Shown piece by piece: positions 33,010 to 45,304 of a stretch of DNA of 64,000 nucleotides (positions within the stretch are counted from its first letter, which is position 1; every line of letters starts with the position of its first letter). The position numbers were made by a program, and so were the translations under genes. Under the pieces are notes generated by a model, which saw only the letters and a program-made list of their open reading frames with translations, had not been told where the DNA came from and searched no databases. The DNA lies in assembly GCA_037176845.1 (NCBI GenBank), contig JAYKXP010000137.1, forward strand, positions 1 to 64,000. Direction: 5' to 3'. This DNA is from Paramarasmius palmivorus (taxonomy: Eukaryota > Basidiomycota > Agaricomycetes > Agaricales > Marasmiaceae).

Positions 33010-36000
33010 ATGAGTTGTACCTGTCAAGATAAACCTGATAATTTTGGTGGCGTCCTTTCTGGTGGTATTCAAAATGTTAGCGCTCTCCTTCCGCTTCTAG
33101 GAACAGAGCAGTGTGAGCGACACACTGGGTCTGCTCTCGAAAAGGGATGGCTCTATGCCTCGGCCACCGTCCTCTCATTATTTGGCTGTCTCGGGATTGC
33201 CAAGGTTGGCGTCGCAACTTTGCTTGCTACTCTCGTGATCGGACCTTTCTACGGAATGAAGTGGCTGTCCGACGCTGGTTTTAGCACCCGGGGATCGGTG
33301 TCGTCGATGGTGACTCTGGACAGAGAGACAGGTCAATATGGTGCTGAGGCTGCACTAAAAAAACTCCTGAAGGACAAGCACATTGACGATGTGAACTCGG
33401 TGAAGGGTGTGAGCTTCAGCACCGTGAAAAAGGTGGAGGCCGCTTCGATCAAAGCCAGGGGGGACGGGCTGACTGAAAGTCTCCGAGTCATGAAGCTTCG
33501 CATGATTGTGAGTTCCATTGCCGGATCTTTCATTGCAGAGATTGAACGGTCTGATGCATAGGTATACTTCTACTCATGGAACACAATGCTTCTTTTGACA
33601 TCTATTACGAGTGCAGTGCTTGGGTGCACTCCATACCTCCTCCTCATGAACCATCGGTGGAGTCATCCGCTATTTTGGGTATTTCCCTTGCTCCGGACAT
33701 TCGGCTCTTGTGCTTGCGTTGTATCTATACAACGCGCACTCCAGCGGAGAATACATCGCATTGTGGAAATGAGCCTTGTTTGGATGCAAGCAGAGAAGAA
33801 ACATGGGTTGGAGGCTGATCAGAGTAAAGATGTACTTGAACGACGCATATGCAACCGTATTGATCTTCAGTCCAAGCCAAACTCCTGGAGATGGCGGAGG
33901 TCTTCGAAACCACCGAGCGATGCTGAGCGAGCGATTGGAGAGGTGAACTCGCCAGTTTTCCCCTTCTTCAACGATTCACTGTCGTCCCTATCCCCGCTAT
34001 CCTCCATGCAACCGGAGCCCAAGAACTCCCTTCCGATTGAAGACTCTGAAGTCCAACGTCTTTGCGACTTGCTGAAGACGGACTGGGGTCTACTTCTTGA
34101 CCAGATCATCATCTTCGTTAGCATCCCGATGATAGTGGCTGGATACGTCGGCTGCTTTAGTCTTGTCGGACAGAGCGAAGCAACAGGCGCCCCATACTTG
34201 TGGCTTGGATTAGAATCGGTTCTTTCCATCATCCGCATGTTTCTTTGGGGATGGAATCCAGGTTGGGATGAGGGTACAGGTCTGACGTTGTCGTTGAAGC
34301 TGAAAGAGACGGAAAACATTTTTCCTCGTGTCACTTCTCCGTGTCATGCCGAAGAACTTGGCCTTACGGGGGAAAAATCACTTCATACATTTATTCTTCA
34401 GACAGAGGCGGATTTTCTTCGTTCGGCGGCAGCATGCATTGGACCATTGCAGCGATTCGAGTCGAGTGCCCCGATAGCGCTGTTTTACAGCATATTGATC
34501 AAGAACAGAAGAAAGTGTCTCTATACTACAGTCTCTCTCGCAAATTCGCGCCGCTCAATTACATTCACCACCGACGAGAAGCATCCCACCATTTTCGCCA
34601 CCACGATCATGACCAACCCATTGACAGGTACTGTCTCTGCTAATGCCGGCGAACGAGCTCTTCCTGGTGTAGATCCGTTCATCGACACTGATCTCTACAG
34701 GCAAGTGGTTACACATTCACGCCTTCTCAACCACAGGCTGTTTTGCGGACGACTAGATCACAATTTATTTGTAAAATGGAACCTTATTAGCTCTCACCAG
34801 CCCCAAGATGCGGACAGCAGAGCATGTGAATTCAACAAATCGCTACATGACATCGAAGGACGATACATTGATGTTCGTTTGAGGCGAATACTCAAGTCCC
34901 AGATCTATTTGTCGAGAGGTATTATCCTCGCCACGCGCCACGTCTTGGATAGCCCGTCTGGAGCTTCATGGGATTCTCGCTATCCCAGATCCCTTCATGA
35001 CGAGATCCTACTACTCGCAGAGAGCTTTCTTCTCGAGTGCATGATATGGGAAGAAGAAAGGCCTGTCGGGAACGAGAAGGAATGCATACAGGCAATGCAA
35101 TTACGGGTTTCCAAGGAAAAAGAAGAGGCGATCACACGATATCGCGCATACAGTTGGGATACACTCGACGGTATCGAACACCATATGGCAGAAGACTGGA
35201 ATAGAGCGCTGCATTTGTTGATTCAACTTCGCATATCGGAGAATCATCGCACCAGAGTTACGCCATTTCTGGAAGCATGGAAGCACTTGCGCATTTCTGC
35301 CATTGTTGAAAACTATCCCCTTAGCTTTTGGCATCGCAAACCCTTGGCGGCTATCATGCGCCACTCGCGGCATTCCGACATGGAGTCTCACCTCAGCCGA
35401 CTCCTTAATCACATGTTCCTCCGAGTATATCACATCACTACAGCTGATTTGCGGTCCATTATATCAACGGGATTCTTGAGGAGAGATCTCAGGCCCGAGT
35501 CAACTTTGCGTGGCCCATACGTTCATGCGGCTGGCATAGATGCTCTAAAGGACGATCAAGATTGGCGTCACGTCACTAGCCTTCAGTTGAGCGAAGAATT
35601 ATTGCAGAAGGTACTTGGACGCTGCATTGATATTGGTGAAGACGAAAACGAGGATGTTAAAGAGGCAAGACGCTATATTCTACCCCCCTATATCACCACC
35701 CTCATCGTTGTCGAGACGGCCTCTTCAAGTCATCTCCAACAAGAACTCACAAAATTAGCAAAATCTAATCCGAGTTTAATATGCCTTTCCACGGGGACAC
35801 GCGATTATCCAATAGCAGCATGTAGTATTAGTCACTGCATTGCCATTCGTGAGAATCGCAGCCGGTGGAGAAACAGGGCATTAATTAAAGGTTCTGAGTT
35901 CACCTCAAGCATTGGATTTGAAAGTTGTACATTGGAAGAGATATACAAACCGCTACGCTTTCGATCCAGCTTGGAGGATCACCAACCTCACTATCCCATT

Positions 36001-36543
36001 GTGGAGGCATATGGCAACCATATCAAGCTGAACAGCCGGGGAAGGTGCTTGGTTTTGTTTTGTTCTGCACGGAGTGGAAAGATGACGATCACAGCATCTA
36101 TTCACACACACCACCCAATGCAAATCACATGTGCAATCCAGAGCGATCAAACATCATTTCCTGAGATATTGGCTTGGACTAAACAGGACTCCGGCTTGGA
36201 TGAAGTCTCGTTTGACATGTCGGATGTTCCTCCAGGATGTGGTGAGGTCCTCATCTCGGCAGTACCACTCAAGGCTTCGGGGAGGACGGAGACATACTGG
36301 CTTGACTACGAGACAAATCCATTTTCACACACTTGGGAGATACATGGACCTGTGAACATACAATGGACGCCTGAAGAACGGGATTCATCTGTGATGCAAA
36401 CAGGCTCCAGTCATGAGAACCCCAAAGGTGACGATAAAGCTAGAGAGAAGACCATGGAAGATCCCGAACATCAGCGTTTGTCATCAATGGGGCAACATAG
36501 CAGTCGTAGCGCGCACATAGAAGACACCGAAACGGGTGATTGA
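33010..36543 (+). CDS. Large membrane protein of an Agaricomycete-type family, copy 2 (1159 aa)
   Basis: Exon 1 is 33010-33507 and exon 2 is 33562-36543, with a 54-nt intron at the same phase-0 position as copy 1. A leader intron (32954-33006, GTAAGT...TTGCAG) ends 3 nt before the ATG, which fixes MSCTCQDKPDNFGG as the start. Domain order equals copy 1: two spans in exon 1, then spans around YLLLMNHRW, IIIFVSIPMIVAGYVGCFS and LESVLSIIRMFLWGW, and a long soluble part with LRGPYVHAAGIDAL and a beta-rich end. Compared with copy 1 it has a Ser/Pro-rich insert after the fourth span and extra residues before the LRGPYVHAAG motif. Both copies are open throughout, so both may be expressed. No catalytic motif or known fold is recognised. 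A role at a cellular membrane follows from the spans only. Confidence 0.88.
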
Positions 36544-37420
36544 AACAATGGATACAATAGCTATCATGAACCTGTAAGTATGGATTATACTTGAGATCTA
36601 GTTTCTCAAGTTGATAACGAGATCACATATTCCTCCCAATCCTTATATTCACATATATCTAATCATATCGTTCTGAATGCCTTGGCGATGCCAAGGACGG
36701 TTCAATCAAATCTCAACCTGTGCAAGCGGTCTATGGTTCATTCCGGGTAGTGACTGTAGAAAATGAATAGTGCGCTCTGGACCTCTGAGCGCTCGAGTCA
36801 GAGGTCTGTTGATATAGGCGTGGAATTTGATTTCGATAGATGCTATTCGACAATTATATACCATGTGGCCGACGTTTGATCTTATCCAATACGATTTACT
36901 CGACCCGTACTGGCGGTGGTCGGTGCGCAACATCGGAGATTCAGATAACTTGAAGCCGTACGTCTAAATTCCCACTCTTTTCTTCGTCCCATCACCTTCA
37001 TCACCTCCCGATCACCTCCATCACAGCTCATTTTCCTGCTTTTTCCTCCCGGCACTTGCCCTCAGCAGTCCCTTACGGTCTCGAGCAAGGATATATTCTA
37101 AATACACCAATATTCTTTGGCTAAATATTTCACCGTACTCTACGTGTTTTTTTTTAGCCTACGCCAGACAGAGCAAGGCATCTTTATGATGACCCCCAAC
37201 TCTTACACATTTTTTTCATCGAGTTTCTCGCAACCGATCAGGAATGTTCCACTCTAGCTCGAGATGACAGCGGAATACACCGTTACTTTGACTTTGATGA
37301 AAGGAGTTCGGTACAGAGTATAGATCTGTTACACTTTACCACTTTCAGGCATCCAAGTCATCCCGCAGGTTAAGCTCGTAGGCTTGGATTTTCGAGATGG
37401 ATGGCCTCAGGCGCCAGCGA
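36544..37420. other. 3' flank of the duplicated gene, no further gene
   Basis: Positions 36860-37010 align with 21200-21380 downstream of copy 1 (for example CAGATAACTTGAAGCC). A run of T lies at about 37148-37155. Nothing else is recognised. Confidence 0.45.
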
Positions 37421-37423
37421 TGC

Positions 37424-37446
37424 TCTAACCCTACGGTAGCCCTAAC
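37424..37446 (+). repeat. Telomere-like box heading repeat unit 6
   Basis: CTCTAACCCTACGGTAGCCC and CTAACTC are preceded by AGGCGCCAGCGATG, a decayed upstream motif. Confidence 0.65.
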
Positions 37447-40090
37447 TCTTGGACTAGGGCGAGCAGTTTATCTTCTCCCTTTCATCGTCTCCCTGCATCT
37501 CAATCTCCATGAAACACTCTGTACCTTTTCAATTAGCTAAATTGGCGCAATATGATGATACCAAGGAGGCTGGTACTATGGGGTTCGACGTGGTACGTTT
37601 CCTCAGCCGCCCGAGTGTTGACTGTCATCCACAACTAAATCTTTCATAGACGCGAAGACAACACATCCCCGTGCAGATAATATACCCAGAACAGTTATAG
37701 TAATTCTCGAGAGGCAATAAGAACGCATTTAGACGAATATCTGGTGGCTTGGTCTGTAGGAAGTTTGAGTGCGGCACGGAGTCAGTACCTTTCTTGGTGT
37801 CGTCCTTTGTCTTCTCATCGCCGACGCCAATTTCAAGTATGTACACAAGTGCTGCTTATCCAAGGATACCTAGAGGTTGTCAGTTCGAAGAAGAGAATAG
37901 GTCTATCTGCACGCAGCGAAACATTTACTACGACACGTATGCATCCCATATTTGACAGTCGGAGTGATCCTTAGATACTGATTTATTCTGTCATCTAGCT
38001 ATGGCTGAAAATGATTAATGAACGTCGAAAACAGGTGATGTTTGCCTGGGAACATCACTGCTCAAACAACTACGCTAAGGAGCCAGATTATTGTTCGAAC
38101 GATCGTTCGCACTATTGAATCCGGTGACGACTTCTCGGCTGCTCGTCAAACGGTGTGGATATGAGCCTTGGTGTGGACACGGTACATTGCCCAGATACAC
38201 CTTTCAAATACGTTCACCTGATTTCCGAGGCAGTGAATATTTGGATCACAGGACGAAAACTTTCGCAAAGATTGATCTGTCGTTTCTTCTTCGTCTTCTT
38301 CCCATTGCACCTTTCTTCCCTGTTGAACGTATCCAGTACACGTCTCTCCCTCGTTTTGGACATCCCTGCTATCCTCACCGACGTTCCAAGCAGCACGGTG
38401 TCCCCTGAGCCATCAACTATAGCTACGAACAGTAGCTTGCTCGTTCACGATCCTCTTAATCCGACCGCCGCCATCCACGGCTACATCCCATCTTGTTCGC
38501 TCTTCGTGTTTGGGGGTTATCGATTGTATCCGAAACATCATTGGTCGTCTATCTCGCTTGAGAAGAAGTGGTTGATGTCATGTACGAGAGGACGGTAACG
38601 TGTTACTCGTGGGAGTTGCGGGGATAGAAGGCGGTGTGGATAGATCGGGAGAGATCAAAGGCAGGCGGTTATGGTATATCTCGAATCGGATGTACGTTGT
38701 CCTTTTACGAGGGAGCTGAGTGTTTCCGATGAGCTTGATAGATCTCAACGTCGAACTTGAAAGATAAATCTATCCACTACCCATATTTCCTCTTCCGTGG
38801 CGCTTGTTATTGCTTGCCGTCTCGATATTTGCCTTCGTATTATGGGTACTGCCAAAGGCGTAAGGCGGAAGGATGCAATGGTCGTCTGGTTGATGTGATG
38901 TGATGTGATACCTGCTTACCACCGAATTGCTGTGCTTGCACACTATCCCTTTGCACCTCCTCTATCTATTGTACATCAGGTGAGGCATAGCCTTCGTTTA
39001 ATATATTCCTTGACTCCTGATATTGACATGCTCCATCATGCCGAACGGTTCTGCTGCACAACCTTCTCGTATCCACCCAACATTAGACTCTTGTCACAAC
39101 GACTGAAAGCTCATTGGATCGCAAGAATTATTCGAGACATTCAGTCACTTCATTCCGTCTGTCCTAATGCTTATTCCCACTTATCAGCGGAAGATTGTAT
39201 GTGAGCCATACAATCGCGAGTTTGAGTGCCGGAGTAGTAAGAAGGAAACCATTGTCGTATCTAGACTACGGTATATCAATTGTGCTTTTCTGGAGAAAAT
39301 GCTTACCTGTCATGAAATAGGGATCGAGGACGGCTCTCAGCGCAAACATCATTACCCACATCACCGTTGTTCCTACCCGTCTCGGACTCCCAGAGCTCCT
39401 TAGACAGAATGTTTGCCTGGATTTGCCTGGGAAGATCACTGGAGATGTACTCAAACGACTACGGTAAATCAGACTATTGCTCGAGCGATCGTTCACAATA
39501 TCGAGTTTGGTAACGAAAGTCTTAGCTGCTGCTCGTCAAGCGAACAACTTGGTGCAGATACCAGTAGCTGTGTGAGTGGCGGCGTAGACACGGTACGTGA
39601 TATACCTTTTACACATAGTACACCCACCTGACTTTCGAAGAAGCTGCCGCATAGACCGAGTTGTCATGTTTCCTTCATTCCTTCCTTGCCACACCATCCC
39701 CGCTGCACCATCCGGTACGCACCTCTCCATCGCTTTGTACATTCCTGCCATGCTCTCCATCCTTCCAAGCAGTTTGATGTCCCGTAGAGTCATCACAGAC
39801 GATTGTGCCCATGTGAACGTTTGGATCACAGAAGCTCCCGCAGATTGATCTCTACCATGTCTCTTTCGTTCCCTTCTCGCCGTGTACTTCCCCATTGCAC
39901 GTATCTGGTACGCACCTTTCCCTCGTTTTATACATCCATTTTCATTGTACATCCTGGGAAGCATAGCCATCGACACCTGATATTACTGTTCATCCCTCAT
40001 TTGTATACGCAAATTTTGCCTGTGAATACGTTGTGCTGAACAACTTGCAATGAGAACATCCGAATCGCAGGTGAATCAACGTCCTGATTG
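37447..40090 (+). pseudogene. Decayed repeat unit 6 and two more fragments of the same family
   Basis: After the box comes an intron relic (GGTACGTTTCCTCAG at about 37591). Positions 38040-38660 match 28770-29400. Positions 39310-39600 match the unit 4 region at 28660-28910 (GGGATCGAGGAC, GGACTCCC, CACTGGAG, AATATCGAGTTTGGTAACGA). Within 39690-39950 a segment of about 190 bp with CATCCGGTACGCACCTCTCC is repeated imperfectly. Frames are broken throughout. Confidence 0.4.
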
Positions 40091-40402
40091 GCGCCATTAA
40101 TGTAACATGTAACTCACGTTGTCTCATCTAAAGCGGCGACTGATGCTTGTTGGTAACCTTCTATCCCGAAAATATCGGGAAGATGGGATGTCCAGAACGC
40201 CGCGATGATTTTGAATATCGGTCGGGATCGAGGACTGAACCGAACAGAAGCATAAGCAATATCATCGATCCATGAGCCATAGCATGTAGAAGGCGCTCAA
40301 AATTCAAAATGGAGAAAATATCGAGTACACCCAAACGTCTAAGTTTCATTTACGAACCGTGGAATATAGATAAGTAGTACATTGTTAATTTTGTAACAAT
40401 TC

Positions 40403-41601
40403 TTACATTGCATCATCATAATTAGGAGGAAAATGAATGACAATAGCACCTTCTATTTGTTCTTCAGGGTCTTCGTTGCTCCTCCGAGTCGCAGGTGGTC
40501 TCCAACCACTGTCATCATGAAACCGAAATAACGTCTGTCTCTCCGGAGATGAAGTGGATGTTTGCTGAGGATTCACCACTTCGGAATCCTGATTGTTAAG
40601 CCTTCGTGGTTGCTTATGTGCGTTAGATTGCTCCAAGAAAGGCTTCTTCCCGCTGAACCTGTCTGGCTTTGTCGGATCTGTCATACAGAATGGCAAAACA
40701 GTCCCTTCATTCCTCATTTCTCTTGGCCGACGTCGCTTGGGGTATATGCACAAGCCAATTACGAGCGTTACAACGAGAAGGATCAGCCCAGCAGTGACGA
40801 CGATTATCGTTGGACTATCCGATCGAGATGTGTTGGTATTATTGGAGGATATCCAATTCGAACTAAGCGAGGTAATGTCAGATACAGACGGTTTCATGAT
40901 AGAAATATTTGATCTACCTCAAAGCCGCGGAAGTAAGAGTATGAGTTTCCGTCACAGTCTGCCGTCCGACACGATCCGTAATCGCGGAAGTTGTGGTTAT
41001 GACTGTCACTGGGGGTACACTCGTCATGAAATCCGGAGACGGTAGAACAAGCTGATCGCTTGCTCCTACTATAGTCGTCGCGGAGGACAAGGGAACAGAG
41101 TTTGATAACCTTTGTGGTGCGAGAGAAGCTGTCTCGGTGACTATAATGTTCAAGCTGTCATGCCTGCAACGTCTAACACTGTGCATGTGCTTACCTGTGA
41201 TATCAGGAGCATTCAAGTTCTGATCGCAAGCCGGAGTACCCGAACGTGAGATTTCTTGATGGTCAGAAGGGCCCGTGGCCATGGCTGCAGAATCAATCAG
41301 TACACTGAATAAGGCACGGTCAAATTTGCACTTGCGATTATCCTTCATGGTTATCGACATTGTCGTGTGCAGCTGGATCGTCACTGTTGGAATCAACGTG
41401 TTAGGCAGAAATGAGTTGAACATATATCCACTTACTTGACGTAGAGATCGACTCATGATTACTGGTTGGTGTTGACTTTAGGAGTATCAACCGCGCATCA
41501 GGTGATTCTGTGTCGAGTGGAGGTCCGAAATCCACGGTAGCTACCAGGTAGCTAGCTGGTCCAGGACATTTGGAGTCTCTCTGAGCAGTTGGCGTGGGCA
41601 T
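40403..41601 (-). CDS. Single-pass surface protein with C-terminal PPxY, copy 1
   Basis: Exons with consistent phases are 40862-40403, 41140-40918, 41284-41195, 41383-41336 and one ending at 41436. The true N-terminus lies further up and is not resolved; 41601 is provisional. The outer part is rich in Ser, Thr and Pro (VTVITTTSAITDRVGRQTV). One membrane span (TIIVVTAGLILLVVTLVIGL) follows, then a basic anchor (KRRRPREMR). The tail carries DDSGWRP and ends PPNYDDAM. The layout resembles fungal Mid2/WSC-like wall sensors, and PPxY motifs bind WW domains such as those of Rsp5-type ubiquitin ligases (family knowledge). The intron at 41335-41285 uses GC-AG, where the copy at 56.5 kb uses GT-AG. 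Two introns are multiples of three without stops, so their retention would keep the frame. Confidence 0.72.
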
Positions 41602-42479
41602 GTATCGTGTGCTTCGGCTGCGACCACTTGGATTGGTCGTGGATCTCGATTGCTGGGCTACCAGTTAAGGGCGAAATCAACTCAGTCTTGGACCGTGCAG
41701 CAATACGTGGCTCCTTACTTGTGTACTTTTCATCTAATTGTGAGCAGGAACATCAGGGATTTCATCGAGTGTAGTTTTGTCGGGGTTCACATACCTTGAA
41801 CACAGTCCATGGTCGATACCTTGCCACAAGATGTAGACGTAGAAGGAGCAGCCAACAAAGAAAAGTGGTCTTATATGCGTTGGGATTGCTTACTTCATTT
41901 ATTAATGGAAGTAGATGAGATCAATCAGATGTTACCATGCATGATGTAGGAATACCAGGGAGAAATTACCTCTCGGACAGTGCCACACGCATTTCCTGAG
42001 GCCCGAAGAAATCGTCCATAACAGATACCATAGCCGAAGAGCTCATGAAGAGAGCTCGAACTTAGCCAGAAGCGCAATCCATGGTTGGCTGTACCAGGAG
42101 CCATCATTTTCCGGTGATTAGAAGCCATGTGTCCGGTTAATTTGACCTGTTTTGGTAACCCACGCTCGAGAGCAAAGCGCTTCCGCGACTTTGATCGCAT
42201 TCAACTTCAGAAGCCCCGATTACCGCGCTTTTGCTATCCGGTTCCACCGAGGTGGCAAATCTTCCATGAGGGAGTAGGATAGCGGGCTACCCAGCTCTGC
42301 GTGCAGGGGAGGAGATATGTGTCATTCATTTCTCTTGACATTGAATTTGTATACTGATTGGCTTTTAGTAGCCCATGCCACACACGTGCCTAACAGGCAG
42401 TGACAGTTCCAAGACAGTTCTATCTACTTCAACCATGTCACTGCACCTTGTTCGTGTACTTGAATTTACGAAATCTTTG
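41602..42479. other. Probable 5' exons of the PPxY gene, otherwise no gene
   Basis: On the minus strand near 41770-41870 there are Ser/Thr/Cys-rich coding-like pieces (STSTSCGKVSTMDC) that could be early exons of the gene to the left, but I could not join them with confidence. Nothing else is seen up to the inverted-repeat element. Confidence 0.3.
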
Positions 42480-43010
42480 CAGCTATTTACGAATCCCTAG
42501 AAACATTTTTTCGAAAATCGAGGCTTTTGATGGTATTTACATCCAAACAAAGGGCTCCACTCGGCCAGACACGCCGACCCAGTGCTTGTTCGCGCTCGCG
42601 TTGATTTCCTCCCCGCCGACTTCATGTGAAGAGGTACGGAGAGGGACTGTATTTCACTTGAGTTTTCCTCCTTGACACAGAGATTGAGTCGTTATGTATC
42701 CCTCGAAATCCATGCTTAGCTGCCGGTCTCATTAACTGACATCAGTCATTGAAGTTCCGCCTGTTTTTCGTGGTTTCACCGACGGAAGCAGCGTGAATGG
42801 TGTTCTATATAGCATGGCATTTCACTCAGATATCATGTTTTCTGACTATGGTGGCGGTAGTCAATGTACGGTTGGCTACTGTGGATGTGACTCCTGCAAG
42901 CGCCAGACAAGCGCTGGGTCGGCGTGTCTGGCCGAGTGGAGCCCTTTGTTTGGATATAAACAAAAGCCTCGATTTTCGAAAAAATGTTTCTAGGGATTCG
43001 TAGATAGCTG
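42480..43010. mobile_element. Inverted-repeat element (MITE-like)
   Basis: The left arm 42480-42589 and the right arm 42907-43010 are inverted copies. Outer ends are CAGCTATTTACGAATCCCTAG and its complement, and the arms share CCACTCGGCCAGACACGCCG. The loop of about 315 bp has no supported gene. The right arm lacks about 6 bp. A related single arm lies at 32466-32560. A non-autonomous DNA transposon with long terminal inverted repeats is the simplest reading; no target-site duplication could be assigned. Confidence 0.6.
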
Positions 43011-43157
43011 TGATGATAGCGGGATAAATCATTGCTTTGTGATTAGCTGGAGCTGCGGAAGAGCTCGGCAAAGGGTGAAGATCTATCACATATTGTTCAA
43101 GTCGAGACGCGACTATCGTTCATAAGCGCCGCGGCTACGGTAGGCGCTGAGTAATAG

Positions 43158-43169
43158 CCCTAACCCTAG
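43158..43169 (+). repeat. Telomere-like box heading repeat unit 7
   Basis: CCCTAACCCTAG is preceded by AAGCGCC...GGTAGGCGCTGAG (decayed upstream motif) and followed by TCAAAACAACAGAAGCGAAGCAG, as at 22.08 and 28.38 kb. Confidence 0.75.
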
Positions 43170-44340
43170 TCAAAACAACAGAAGCGAAGCAGCCACGTCT
43201 TTTCTTCCTTGTCGACTTCCAGCATCTTCCTGCATCCCAGTCTCCATGAATCACTCTAGGGCGTTCCATAACGGTTGAATGTGCAGTATGACGTGGCTGG
43301 TAGGGAACTTGGACACGGTACGTTTGCTTAGTCTCGGAGAGCGTACTGTCAGACTCATCGTTTGGCGTTTATTCCAGGCTGCACTGGTAGCCGCCCTCTT
43401 ACTGAGAGGTCAGCCAACTGCTTTGATATAGGAACCTAAGAAGACAACAAACCTCCCCGCCTCTTTAATCTATCCTTACTCCCCGACTTCCATGTATCTC
43501 CACGCTCCATTCACAGGATGAACGAATGCGTTGTCTACCGAAAGGGTTTCTGGTCAGCGACTCTAACAGCACCATGGAGAAGATGTACCTTCAAACTTAT
43601 CGGATCGCTCGCATCATTATGTTTAGTGAAAAAGAAGGTTTGGATGTGGCCCTGTGGGCACCGTATGTTTTACCCAGATTCAGTTTAGATCCACTTCCCT
43701 CACTTTCCCAACGTAGGGTAAAGCTGGACCAAAGAAACTGCCCTCATCTGAACCTCCCACAAATCTCATTATCATCACAGCCCTCTAATCCTTCAACGAT
43801 AAGCTACGAAAATGTGTCCTTCCCCATTACATAATTCTTTCTTTCCCAATTCCAACTTCCTCATGTGGTAGATCCACAAGTTTCTATAGTATGGTCCTTT
43901 CAATGGCCGGGGGAGCTCTGCGGGTGCCGAGAATGGAGCAGCTGTCGGGTCTACACTGCAGGGCATACAGCACACTCTCGCTGCTACCTCCTTTCTTCTT
44001 TTCATGCTCCAAGGCGACGTGCCTGCTTTACACCTTCCATCATGCGCTCGCTGATTGTTTTCCCCCTATGGTTGACCTTGGCGTTCCTGCAGCGTGTAGT
44101 TCTTCGATGTCGGTGAATGGAAAGAGGGTTCACTTGGGCTAGTCGTAAACCGCATGCCTCATATCTGCTTTCCCCAAGGCAGCCAGTTTAGCGCTCTCTT
44201 CTCCGTTCCTAGACTATCCGTTTACATGGACACCTCTTACCGCGCACATACTCTATATGTCACCCCCCGACTTGCAAGCGCCTGCGGCCATGTCTTGCGG
44301 TTATCGAGGCTTTCTGACGAACTTGACAGATTCCAAGGAT
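43170..44340 (+). pseudogene. Decayed repeat unit 7
   Basis: The unit has the pyrimidine-rich leader with CATCCCAGTCTCCATGAATCACTCT (as in unit 6), a GGTACGTTTGCTTAG intron relic at about 43317, and a GATATAGG acceptor relic at about 43425. No continuous spliced frame remains. Confidence 0.4.
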
Positions 44341-45304
44341 CCCAATAAGTCACTCAAACCTATCTCTCGTTTCATCAACGGCAGTTGGTATACGGATACC
44401 GAAAAAGTATAACTGGTTGGATCAGGTCTGAAAGCAGGATATATACCAGCCATCACGCTACTGTATGATTCTCCCTAGAATACACAATCGTTCACGTTCC
44501 TTTATTATTCGCTTATCCTCTATTGGGTTTGATGCGTCTTCTATGGGCCCTAGCTTTATTTTCTTCGACGCTAGATATCACCTTTCAACTTTCAACGTTC
44601 TTTTTCTTGGCATCACGGGTCATCATTAGTGTATTAGTATGTGATACACGGTCCGCGGGACGGGTTGATCTGCCCTTTCCGCTTGAGCTGTCACATTCCT
44701 GATTCCTTGACGGTTTGTGTCGATTACTTTCTTTCATGATGCATGCGTGGTTGCGTGATGCAGAGCACAGCTTCTCTTTTGCTGTTCGGTCTTGGTACGT
44801 CTATCACCCTCATGGGCTTCCGTCAGAGATATTGACAGGCTACCCCTTTCCCAGCTGGCAGACCAATCACTGTCGAGCCCATTTTTCAGCATGGTATGTA
44901 CTGTTACAGATTACTTGGATGCATAAACTGACACGCTGACTCTTCAAATAGTAAGCATCGGTCTTCATTAGACGTTGTCCTAATTATGAATGCGGTACCT
45001 GCAGCATTCGGGTATTGTCATCATTCACGACGAGTATCATATCAGAAAACCCACTTTTTGGTCTCTTCGTAATCCTTGTAACGCAAAATGTGCCAATATG
45101 CAAGAGCAAGCTCAAGGTTTGTCGGATAGGATGGTAACAGCCCTTGTTGTATCTCGGAACAGCAGTGGGACATCCAACACTTCAACCCGGTTGCGGACGC
45201 TTTGAAACGATTCAAATCATCCGACCGGCTCACTTCGGTGAGCGGAATGCACAGCTTACCGTTGACATACAAAAGGTGACGAGCTCTTCAGGACTTCGCT
45301 CGAG
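44341..45304. other. No gene recognised
   Basis: Apart from the promoter region of the following membrane gene, I see nothing supportable here. Confidence 0.35.

Larger units (their letters stand above)
32870..38035 (+). repeat. Segmental duplication, copy 2
   Basis: Partner of 17440-21840, starting at GCCAGCTGTCAATCA and ending near GAAAACAGGTGATG. It is about 0.8 kb longer. Most of the extra length lies at 37000-37690, where a telomere-like box and part of a repeat unit interrupt the alignment. Confidence 0.75.

Noticed and set aside
40863..40897. ATG at 40897 as start of the PPxY gene
   Set aside because: It lies in an intron; the sister gene at 56.5 kb and phase agreement show that the exon begins at 40862.
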